Source of the DNA: a virus
Reading direction: 5' to 3' (one strand)
DNA length: 28,980 nt
IMG/VR virus record: IMGVR_UViG_3300030117_006748
Span: 1 to 28,980 of that record
Position numbers and translations under genes: made by a program. This document shows, piece after piece, positions 11,501 to 16,839 of this stretch (the stretch's first letter is position 1; every line of letters starts with the position of its first letter). The notes under the pieces are model-generated. The model was not told the origin of the DNA, did not search any database, and saw only the letters and a list, made by a program, of their open reading frames with translations.

Positions 11501-14500
11501 TCATTCATAGGTGTTGGGTCAACTCCTATGCAATTTAAAAATGGAACTGCAATTGATGCTTTACCAAGCACAGTATTTGTTAAGAATGTAGGAGCTGGTG
11601 GAACATCCTTCTTTATATCAACAACTAGAGCAGGAACAGCAGTTACTTTTGTAAGTTTAGGTGAAGGAAATGCCCATGAATTTAGCATGGCAAAGGCAAA
11701 TGAAAAAACACTTATTTCAATTGATGATGTAGCACAATATCCCTTAATTAGAAATAATGTCTCACATACATTAAATAGTAATTCTGGTAATGTTGGTTTA
11801 ACTACTACAATAATTCATCTTAGTGGAATTTCCACAGTAAGCACTGACGATATTTTAAAAATAAATGATGAGTTTATGTCAGTGATAAACGTAGGATTTG
11901 CGACGACTGGAGGGGCACCTGTAGGTACATCGGGTACATTTAATACAGTTGAAGTTAAAAGGGCATTTGTGGGCACCTCAGCTACCACACACTCAAATGG
12001 TGATGTTGCGACAATATTTAGAGGTTCTTATAATATTGTTGGTAGAGATATATTCTTTACAAAAGCACCGAGAGGTGATGTCACTAAAACAAAAACAATC
12101 AATAATTTAAATCCACCTACATCTAATTTCTCTGGACGTGTATACCTTAGAAACAATTATGATTCGAATGCAATATATGATGATATATCTGATCAATTTA
12201 CAGGAATTAACTCAACATTTACTTTAAAAGTTGGTGGAGCAAATACAATCGGAATAGGAACTACTGGTGGTAGTGGTATAATGTTTATTAATGGAATATT
12301 CCAATCTCCATCCACTCAGTTTAATACAGGAAAGAATTTCAAAATAATTGAAAGTGGTAGTGGTGCTAGTGGAGTTACCAGTGTTGTATTTACGGGTATT
12401 ACATCAAGTGACGGATCTATATTTTCTTCAAACAATATAAACATGAATGAATTGCCAAGAGGTGGTGTGCCAGTGGCAATCGGAAATACAATCAATGGAT
12501 TAGGATATGCTCCTCTGGTAAATGCTAATGTTAAAGCAATTCATGATGCTGCTGGTGCAGGAGGTATAGGAACCATAGTTGGAGTTGCTTTCAGTGGATC
12601 TGATTTAGTGGTTGAGAATGCTGTTTATAATGGTTCTACAGGAATAATGTCAATTAGAACAAAAGGTGAGCATAAATTCAAAGACTCCAATGATTTTGTA
12701 TTGATTAATAATATAGGTTTTAGCCCCAGTCTTAATATTAAAACATCTGAAATTGAGGTCGTATCTGTAGGTGCTACAAATATTTTCAATATTAGTATTG
12801 GAAAAACTGATACAACATTTAATTATACTGGTTCAGGATCAACTGCTGGTGAAGCATATCCATTCTTCCCTAATTTAACTTTTGGATCTGGATATAATGG
12901 ATTATCACCAATTGGTGTTGCCGTAACTGATTTAGGATATGAACATCGTTTTATATCCGCAAATGCAAATGCTATTACTTTCTCCACTACTGGTGCAACC
13001 ACATATGCACCAACAGATGCTATATATGATCCTGTGACAGGTGTATTACAACTCACCATTGCTAATCATGGATTAGAGGGAGATGGAGAAGATGGTAGTA
13101 ACACTATTAACATAAGAGTTGGAAGTTTATTCTTCTCATGCTCAAGAGATAATTTCCGCACAGTTCATCCATATCCAAGATCAACAAATACAACAGTAGT
13201 TGGTGAAAATCTAAAGATTACAAAAATTAATGATGATATATTCAGTGTAGTAGTAGGTAAAAACGTTGGGAATGGTGCTCAGGTAACTGCAACAGTTGGT
13301 GTAGGGGGAACATTAATATTTGCAGTTGGTGCTGCAGGAGCAGACTATAAAGATCCAATTGTATCTGTATCTCTACCATCTTACTCAAACTTATCTGTAA
13401 CTGGTGTTTCTAGATTAGGATTGGGTGCAACAACTGATACTGGAACAGATTTAAGAGTTAATGCAATTGTAAAACCAGCTACGGGTATTGGATCTACCTT
13501 ATTTGAAATATCCGAATATGAAATTGTTAATAAAGGATTTGGATTTAAAAAAGGTGATGTGGTTGAGGCAGTTGGGTTAGTTACCGCAAAAGGAATGCCC
13601 TCTCTTCTTGAAAAATCAACGTTAACTATAGATAAAATTTATAATGATTCCTTTGCTTTATGGCAGTTTGGTGATTTTGATTACATAGATTCAATAAAAG
13701 ATGAGCAAAATGGAGAAAGAAGTCAATTTGATCTACTTCTTAATAGTCAATTAATTAGTTTTGAACTTGGAAGTACGTTAAATCCTAGCGTTAGAAAAGA
13801 AAATTTATTTTTAGTTGTTATAAATGGAGTGATTCAAGAACCAACTACATCTTATACAATAGTTGGTGGAAACATAATTAGTTTTTCCGAACCACCTGTT
13901 CCTGAAGATGATATCACAATTTTATTCTATAAAGGGACACAAGATGAAGATTCAATAGTAAATTTAAAACAAAAATTAACCATTGAAGAGGGAGATGAGA
14001 TTCAAATAACTCAAGGATTTGGAGTTAAGGGGCAGGGTAAGAGAACTGTATTTAGTTTGGATACATCACAAAAATTGGAAACAAATCCATATTTACTTCA
14101 GGGTGTTAATTCTACAGTAAACAGACCACTTAATCTCATTAAACAAAAAGTAGATAAAATTATTAATAAGAGTCCTGTTTCGAAGAAAAGAGCAAGTATT
14201 GAACCAAGAATAAGTCCTGTTTCTAAGGTAATTGGTGATGTAAAAGCAGGAGATACAGAAATTTATGTTGATAATGCAGATTTATTTAAATATGAGTTTG
14301 CAAACACAGATGAACCTAATCTATCATTCTCTCTATTTACAGATCCATCAGTTAAAATAGGAGCTGCTGCGACATGCACAGTATCAGCTGCTGGTACAAT
14401 CAGTGCTATAACAATTACCGAAGGTGGTTCTGGTTATACATTTGCTCCTTCTATTCAAATCGCACCACCAGTTGGTGGTGGTATAACTGCTACGGGAGAG

Positions 14501-15196
14501 GCATCTGCTGTCAATGGGGTAGTTGTAGGTGCAGATGTCTTTACGATAGGATCTGGTTACACAAGTACAAATCCACCACAAGCGATAATTCGAAAACCAG
14601 CATTCCCTTATGAAAACATCACATTTAAAAATTCAGATGTAGTTGATAATATTCAAAGTAATGTAGGAGTAGTAACTGGTATTGGAACAACAACCACATC
14701 GTCATCAAAATTAGGAATTAAATTTACACTTAGACGTGAAGATGTTAATCGTAATAATTTTGTATTAAAAAGTCCAATAGCAGTAGGAAAACCAATTTAT
14801 ATTTTTGATACTCGTGTTGGATCAGGTGTTGAATCAATTAGTAATAGTGGGTCAGATACTGATGTGGTAGGTATTGGTGGGTCATTTGTTGACAATGTTT
14901 ATATTGTCGAGTCTGTCAGTGATAGTGGATCTGGTACTGGTATAGTAACATGCCTAATTAAATCAAATACAACCACCACTGGTATATCATCATCAGGAAC
15001 TGATAAATTACCTGTGGGTAAATATTCAGTTGGAGTCGTTAAGTCTTTAACTAGAGGATCAAACCCAATATCAATAGGTGTAACTGGTCTTACTGTTGGA
15101 TTGGTAACAGCAACAGGAATATCTACTTTCCCAACATTAAAGAGAAATGGTGGGGAAGATACCTTTGAACAAACTGGATCAATAATACCAGAATAA
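2552..15196 (+). CDS. Giant baseplate wedge protein in the gp7 position, 4,214 residues, multi-repeat, with YHYH-like domain
   Basis: One uninterrupted frame of 12.6 kb lying where T4 encodes gp7 (1,032 residues), between gp6 and gp8, so a role as wedge initiator and baseplate periphery is inferred. Residues 1-280 (KVKIQDVILNQLPDFI start; LFLKEFYKKFKTTFLPG; RSLYQTKGTDESFRILF) resemble the N-terminal domain of large structural proteins at this locus in marine T4-like phages and are the likely baseplate anchor. The rest is beta-rich modules. An EIITYT-type module occurs near residues 90-150, and repeats with NHxFxxGDxVxY near 617-697, 860-940, 973-1050 and 1818-1890. GxGY(T) modules occur near 1088-1215, 2042-2145 and 3949-4020. 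A YHYH-like domain spans about 1255-1355, and an NGVIQEPTTSYTI fibre-type motif lies near residue 3760. GIGTT-like pentapeptides recur throughout. It starts by ATGA overlap with gp6 and has no Shine-Dalgarno, so it is probably translationally coupled. True orthology to T4 gp7 is not proven beyond position. Confidence 0.85.
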   Translation: MIETGIISKVKIQDVILNQLPDFIKEESPLTVDFLKQYYTSQEYQGGPSDISDNLEQYLNVNNLTPEVIVDSSTTVGLTTVGAETIKVTSTKGFPNHYGLLKIGDEIITYTDSKSDRFIGCKRGFSGITSYHSDTNKEDLVFSSSSATEHAESSTIQNLSSLFLKEFYKKFKTTFLPGLEETDFQSNLDVGTFIGEARSLYQTKGTDESFRILFNVLYGIDPKIINLEDRLIKPSFATYVRRRICVAELLEGNPVKLKGQSLLKGLTGQTLFRSDLDLNINAAISEIEPFERIDSGVSGITTYYKIGLFVGYDENTDIEGDFVVVPNTKSIGYATSESTVISVDSTIGFGVTGTLLSGNDTINYTDKTVNQFLNCTGITSIVPTQNVRSDITYFGFEDGDLNKKVVLRLTGVLSDFKQTEKLDVEEGEIISVKSIGDKVENPIINKTNKETFCNSWIYNTSSSYFVDRKDEGNNIFLKSKIDRSSLKKGDRVDVVDRNLGVTTTSAPVENIDSSNNSITIGSTFSGSGNIYKIRKQLNKANSIGAPIEYGNDVIISDVLNVYTEGDNAYVTSNSLPSFVSDDSEFSKQIDINVKKSEIISPNNTAFSGDSGDKLDFTTIKFPTNVKFKTGDKVFYSSQGDTLVGLETGTYFVKVENVNNQPRKIKLFGSPSGIDNNQIITFAVSENASTHTFILDSQKSGQIGAQKLIKKFPLTPNLSNGIDEPTPVGEIGMLVNGVEITNYKTNDKVYFGPLSSIDVLNGGEDFDVINLPNITVSAGIGTTALVQPVASGKIVDVFVDPQDFDIDKVISLSVTGGNGSGCVLEPITGTRFREKLFSAQISDGSSAGITTITPNNKISTIIFPSNHNFINGEPIIYDSNLNPEIIVGTGTDTLVNGATYYPQFINSKSIRLYESSSDLSAGIGTIAFHKESAGTHIFKVGVKNTLLDVKVIDGGENYTNRKLFVKPAGISTSTDSINFKDHGFKDGDLIEYSGNISGLSTTKNYYILFDNNDSFSLSDVGVGATDISNYNRRKKIDLKDQGTGLHQFKYPEITLTSQINEIVGIGTTTVKVGLTSSVEAVIKARGSIQQVYLYEPGTGYGSSIINNHKKPIITLSNGKNGSLIPIISNGKIKSVTVSSAGKDYFSTPDLNIIDPDGKGSGAKIRPIIKNNRLDSVVVTNEGLGYSDNTYINVVSAGKNNLFDSQVRSLTMIIDNDNNQLLQESLNKLKYSVTGYNQSFIGTKSTEVGIGNSDLIGWAYDGNPIYGSHGNSNPLDTSNLTTRLRSGYTKSASNIEDRPDTSIFEVGDFIEDFKFENSGDLDEHNGRFEITKEFPNGTYVYHATVTDLNVPTFPFFIGNTFRSKSIDFNFKNNLQTNFDFNSNNLLRNTLPYKVSDEFANNDFLVETNEIQDQKIEITSTSSGSITGFNIISGGSNYKVGEFLKFEVENQKDDILSFISKVDGKNISSITTEIEENNNSVITWSDGTINVFTEKNHNFKNNDVVRISSLSSDITPLNRSFKIGVTTSTTNTISTITGSPSAGFTTEIFVSNIPDSVSVGSSIGIGTETLGILNIYRNLNILTVERDSNPSFGTTHPKGSDVSYLINKFTIDKSIPVFESQVNQKVFFNPAQTVGLGTDDGTENTLSFSFAGKNITRNVPVKQIYIENHPFKTNQKIKFTAPSGNVVISHDNGGTSFNLPQDLFVVNKNINSIGIKTEINSDEVHFITVPTVSENLRDKFLFETVFDQVTAKVERIKTTVKTTESHDLKNDDNISLLVNPSLSVGIGTSTAIRVSRDLLTGNTLINPVGFNSTGINTTTNSINIQNHEFKTGDKVKYESDLLPDGLENKNYFVYKVDDDNLKLSETLSDVSKNIPLTVGIGSTGGSTQSLALINPELQSIKNNNLVFDLSDSSLTGYELKIYYDNFFKNEFISDGKNTTFNVVTSIANGSVGAALTIGYGNSLPNTLFYNLEKTGFISTSDTEVKNYSQISFVDSVYSGSYDITGVGATTFEVFLNNVPEKLVYNATDGEIKYNTTSKNTKGSINSINIISSGSNFKKIPNFVGVDTTSQGSGASILPTSNNIGDVEEIRIINEGFEYSSDKTLEPESLISSSVDIKNTNTLGIVSITQGGANYIDPPDIIIVDSDTGEEIRTGFIEPVMLENSIFSVNVTEKPIGLPSNKVTLRAINNTNGTVITDVVSNGSGIFTCKIATPSSTFAVEPFSIGDTVFIEGIEKFSTDGTGFNSKDYGFKLLTVSNYTNNVPAEVTIDVSALTSNTGIAKTVVETFATVINKSDYPEFFITQNQSTFELGEKLRRKNNVGSFSVVRVDNGKLKILDRSDLLRIDDVLIGETSGSQCTVSKISKNIGRLKTDFSILKNLNWNDNTGKLSEDFQVVSDNDYYQNMSYSVQSPIEWKKLRTPVNNLLHTSGMKNFADTTVLSDAVVGVGSDSNVNIVIDVINEKRVDEIRNIDLVSDAEPIVDNTSRFVKFENIRLTDFVSCKTNDVLTIDNINQEFTNLQGNANEFLDIFEFSNSTSSRLFNNLIIITKSSSGTNRIQISDFILLSNGVKNILVEKSNLINSGTGFTNLNEDNFANFTLNKDITDKVVSGVSTIVETNTLRFAPIPAADADYDLKIFSAQFNENTVGFGSTSIGPIDLNSSKQSCTTGITTNIIVAPLSEFESLYATIQITDDTTKEMNLVETFVSHSGTDTFLSEAYFNTDDNKLSLNKLGIITSSISENNLILSLENDGSNTLNLRSKIIGIGTTGVSNGTYRFKTTGQADGSERTSIYSGLSSTNVGISTLITLNANGFNAIKSVVEVSIGASKAIHEVLSLHDGTDAYVQQSGSLSITKNSLTEYDPSVGFGTFSANLSGSNFSIEFHPDNITGISTVISLNHAFYTQIDEENDPEKLIYGSITEDNSFQLYTSRLGNRIEKTQFRINNNSIPIFAKVFNPSDTSILDPATGKFSIQNSFFRENEELIYKPKSSFIGVGSTPMQFKNGTAIDALPSTVFVKNVGAGGTSFFISTTRAGTAVTFVSLGEGNAHEFSMAKANEKTLISIDDVAQYPLIRNNVSHTLNSNSGNVGLTTTIIHLSGISTVSTDDILKINDEFMSVINVGFATTGGAPVGTSGTFNTVEVKRAFVGTSATTHSNGDVATIFRGSYNIVGRDIFFTKAPRGDVTKTKTINNLNPPTSNFSGRVYLRNNYDSNAIYDDISDQFTGINSTFTLKVGGANTIGIGTTGGSGIMFINGIFQSPSTQFNTGKNFKIIESGSGASGVTSVVFTGITSSDGSIFSSNNINMNELPRGGVPVAIGNTINGLGYAPLVNANVKAIHDAAGAGGIGTIVGVAFSGSDLVVENAVYNGSTGIMSIRTKGEHKFKDSNDFVLINNIGFSPSLNIKTSEIEVVSVGATNIFNISIGKTDTTFNYTGSGSTAGEAYPFFPNLTFGSGYNGLSPIGVAVTDLGYEHRFISANANAITFSTTGATTYAPTDAIYDPVTGVLQLTIANHGLEGDGEDGSNTINIRVGSLFFSCSRDNFRTVHPYPRSTNTTVVGENLKITKINDDIFSVVVGKNVGNGAQVTATVGVGGTLIFAVGAAGADYKDPIVSVSLPSYSNLSVTGVSRLGLGATTDTGTDLRVNAIVKPATGIGSTLFEISEYEIVNKGFGFKKGDVVEAVGLVTAKGMPSLLEKSTLTIDKIYNDSFALWQFGDFDYIDSIKDEQNGERSQFDLLLNSQLISFELGSTLNPSVRKENLFLVVINGVIQEPTTSYTIVGGNIISFSEPPVPEDDITILFYKGTQDEDSIVNLKQKLTIEEGDEIQITQGFGVKGQGKRTVFSLDTSQKLETNPYLLQGVNSTVNRPLNLIKQKVDKIINKSPVSKKRASIEPRISPVSKVIGDVKAGDTEIYVDNADLFKYEFANTDEPNLSFSLFTDPSVKIGAAATCTVSAAGTISAITITEGGSGYTFAPSIQIAPPVGGGITATGEASAVNGVVVGADVFTIGSGYTSTNPPQAIIRKPAFPYENITFKNSDVVDNIQSNVGVVTGIGTTTTSSSKLGIKFTLRREDVNRNNFVLKSPIAVGKPIYIFDTRVGSGVESISNSGSDTDVVGIGGSFVDNVYIVESVSDSGSGTGIVTCLIKSNTTTTGISSSGTDKLPVGKYSVGVVKSLTRGSNPISIGVTGLTVGLVTATGISTFPTLKRNGGEDTFEQTGSIIPE
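4400..5700 (+). repeat. Three diverged copies of an ~80-residue beta module (NHxFxxGDxVxY type)
   Basis: At protein level, copies start near 4400, 5129 and 5470. Each opens with a strand, then an FKTGDKVFY, FINGEPIIY or FKDGDLIEY turn, then a YY-containing strand and a ligand-like KLF, RLYES or SLSD strand, and ends with a THTF, THIF or LHQF motif. A related copy is at about 8003-8220 (HEFKTGDKVKY). Copies are too diverged to align as DNA, indicating old duplication. Confidence 0.6.
5812..6135 (+). repeat. Triple GxGY(T) beta module in the gp7-position protein
   Basis: Three successive copies of the pattern V-x-V-x-x-x-G-x-G-Y: YLYEPGTGYGSS, VTVSSAGKDYFSTPDLNI and VVVTNEGLGYSDNTYINV. Each is followed by a polar loop with GKxGS- or GKGSGAK-like sequence. 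Spacing is about 40-45 residues. Same module type as in gp8, the DUF4815-like protein and gp14. Confidence 0.65.
6311..6640 (+). other. YHYH-like domain inside the giant protein
   Basis: Residues about 1254-1360 carry, in order, GWAYDGNPIYG, then LDEHNGRFEITKEFPNGTY, VYHATV and FPFFIGNTF. This is the order of landmarks in the YHYH domain family (GWALDGxPIYGP, LDECNG, TYHYHxT, YPYxxGC). The cysteines are replaced by other residues and the YHYH itself reads YVYH. The YHYH family function is not established. Recognition is by eye and needs a profile search. Confidence 0.65.
8671..8960 (+). repeat. Second triple GxGY-type beta module block in the gp7-position protein
   Basis: Copies read INIISSGSNFKKIPNF, IRIINEGFEYSSDKTL and VSITQGGANYIDPPDIII, spaced about 40 residues apart, with a GSGAS loop between the first two. 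The third is the best match to the GxxYxxPPxIxI consensus. Confidence 0.6.
14386..14600 (+). repeat. C-terminal tandem GSGYT modules in the gp7-position protein
   Basis: Two close copies: ITITEGGSGYTFAPSIQI followed by a GGGITATGEASAV linker, then VFTIGSGYTSTNPPQAII. These are the clearest consensus copies in this gene and closely resemble those inserted in gp14. They lie near residues 3949-4020, about 200 residues from the C-terminus. Confidence 0.7.
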
Positions 15197-15216
15197 TGGT
15201 ATCTTAACAAATGTTG

Positions 15217-15224
15217 TATAAATA
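15217..15224 (+). promoter_or_regulatory. T4-type late promoter, TATAAATA
   Basis: Second exact copy of the late promoter octamer, in the 45-base gap between the giant gene's stop (15196) and the gp8 start (15242). Its spacing to the start codon (17 bases from end of box to ATG) equals that at the gp25 promoter (also 17 bases), which supports a real site. The predicted leader is about a dozen bases, A-rich, without a Shine-Dalgarno. Confidence 0.8.
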
Positions 15225-15241
15225 TCTAAAAAACTATTAAT

Positions 15242-16834
15242 ATGCCCGCAGTAGTAACAGATCAGTTTAGAATAACAAACGCAGGTAATTTTGTAGATTC
15301 TGTATTAAATTCTAATAATTCTTATTATGTGTTTTTAGGTTTACCTAATCCTAAAGGAGTTGGATTTGGCAGAACAGATAACTGGGATACATCTACACCA
15401 GATCCAGTGGATAATCTAGAGTATCTGACCCATTATAGAGACACATCATTATTTGGAAAAAAAATTAATTCATCAAATATCCGAAGAGTTGTAAAAAAAC
15501 ACACTTGGATTGCTAATGAAAGATACGATATGTATCGTCATGATTATAGTGTCAATAATTTATCACCTAATTCACAATCTGCAAGTTTATATAAATCAAA
15601 CTATTATGTGATAACTTCAGAGTTTAAAGTTTATATTTGTATAGATAACGGAGGTTCTGGTGCTCCTGGTAGTACTGATGCTAAGGGAAAGCAGACACAA
15701 ATTGAACCTTCATTCACAGATTTACAACCAGCATCTCCAGGTGTTGGAGATCCTTATACTTGGAAATACTTATTTACAGTTTCACCAAGTGATGTGATAA
15801 AATTTGACTCAACTGAATATATAATTCTACCTAATGATTGGTCAACTACTACTGATTCTCAGATACAAGCAGTGAGGGAATCAGGAGATTCTGATGTAAA
15901 TAAAAATCAAATCAAAAAGGTTTTTATAAAAGATAAAGGATTGGGATATACCGATAGATCTGAACCTTATTCATGTGATATTCTTGGTGATGGTGAAGGA
16001 GCAAAATGTCAGGTAACAGTTGTTGGTAATGAAATTACTGATATCATAGTTACTGCAGGTGGTTCTGGATATACTTTTGGTGTAGTTGATTTAAATCCTA
16101 TTAATTTTGCAGGAGATGCAACATCTAGACGAGCTAATTTAATACCAATTATACCACCATCTAAAGGTCATGGATCAGACATTTACACAGAACTTGGTGC
16201 TGATAAAGTCTTAGTTTATTCAAGATTTGATGATTCAACAAAAGATTTTCCAGTTGATACACACTTTGCTCAAGTGGGAATAATTAAAAATCCAACTCAA
16301 TTTAACACATCAAATTTATATACTGAATCTCAATTTTCATCATTATTTGCTATTAAATTAACCCCATCCTTTGCAAATGAAGTTGATGACACGGACGATT
16401 TAATTGGTGTATCAATAGCACAAACTGCTACGGGAACTTCTGCATCAGCTGAGGGTATAGTGGCTTCTTATGATAAAGATACTTTTGTTTTGAAATATAT
16501 TCAAGATCGAAGTTTGTATTTAAATCCAGTTACTGGTGATAATGAGGATTATTCAGGTGTTAATTTAAATGCAAATGTTCTTCCATTTACATCTGATACT
16601 TCTGTTGTATTCAGTGGATCATTTTCAGGTAATGGTTCAATTGATAATAATTTTACTGGTATAAGCACAACTATAGGTGGTAAAAATATTAATTTAGGAG
16701 TTAACTTTACAAATGGTCTAGCTAATCCTGAAATAAATAAAAAGACTGGTGATATTATTTACATCGATAATCGAAAAGAAGTTGAAAGAGACATCAGACA
16801 AAAAGAAGACGTTAAAATTATTCTGGAATTCTAA
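15242..16834 (+). CDS. gp8: Baseplate wedge subunit gp8, enlarged
   Basis: 530 residues against 334 in T4 gp8, the wedge protein that dimerises and contacts gp7, gp10 and gp6. The N-terminus VVTDQFRITNAGNFVDS and YVFLGLPNPKG, then FGRTDNW, correspond to the T4 gp8 opening and its FGRSEPW segment. GDPYTWKYLFTVSPSDV followed by STEYIILPNDW matches T4's GDGYVWEYLF and EYIVVPW (residues about 170-205). The extra length begins directly after this, with two GxGYT modules (KGLGYTDRSEP and GGSGYTFGVVDL, 15914-16092). The gp8-like chain then resumes at PSKGHGSDIYTELGADKV. The C-terminal 150 residues contain an SAEGIVAS module and beta-rich sequence. It is the first gene after the second late promoter; the next gene starts five bases after its stop. 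Confidence 0.9.
   Translation: MPAVVTDQFRITNAGNFVDSVLNSNNSYYVFLGLPNPKGVGFGRTDNWDTSTPDPVDNLEYLTHYRDTSLFGKKINSSNIRRVVKKHTWIANERYDMYRHDYSVNNLSPNSQSASLYKSNYYVITSEFKVYICIDNGGSGAPGSTDAKGKQTQIEPSFTDLQPASPGVGDPYTWKYLFTVSPSDVIKFDSTEYIILPNDWSTTTDSQIQAVRESGDSDVNKNQIKKVFIKDKGLGYTDRSEPYSCDILGDGEGAKCQVTVVGNEITDIIVTAGGSGYTFGVVDLNPINFAGDATSRRANLIPIIPPSKGHGSDIYTELGADKVLVYSRFDDSTKDFPVDTHFAQVGIIKNPTQFNTSNLYTESQFSSLFAIKLTPSFANEVDDTDDLIGVSIAQTATGTSASAEGIVASYDKDTFVLKYIQDRSLYLNPVTGDNEDYSGVNLNANVLPFTSDTSVVFSGSFSGNGSIDNNFTGISTTIGGKNINLGVNFTNGLANPEINKKTGDIIYIDNRKEVERDIRQKEDVKIILEF
15914..16092 (+). repeat. Two GxGYT modules inserted in gp8
   Basis: Copies VFIKDKGLGYTDRSEPYS and IIVTAGGSGYTFGVVDLN, about 40 residues apart, with a GDGEGAKCQV loop between them. 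They lie just after the part that aligns by eye with T4 gp8, so they account for part of the size difference. Confidence 0.65.
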
Positions 16835-16839
16835 ACAAA

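Noticed and set aside
14374-14613. A + strand frame of 79 residues inside the C-terminal part of the giant gene, rich in Trp, Cys and Tyr
   Set aside because: It lies wholly within the strongly supported 4,214-residue frame. The Trp/Cys-rich content is what ggt/gga repeat codons give when read in a shifted frame, and there is no start signal of its own.
15197-15241. Possible terminator between the giant gene and gp8
   Set aside because: The gap has no convincing inverted repeat followed by a T run; only the late promoter motif is supported.
16732-16739. AATAAATA near the end of gp8, about 100 bases before the DUF4815-like gene
   Set aside because: Same reasoning: within codons for Glu-Ile-Asn-Lys, with a mismatch, and not in a non-coding gap.
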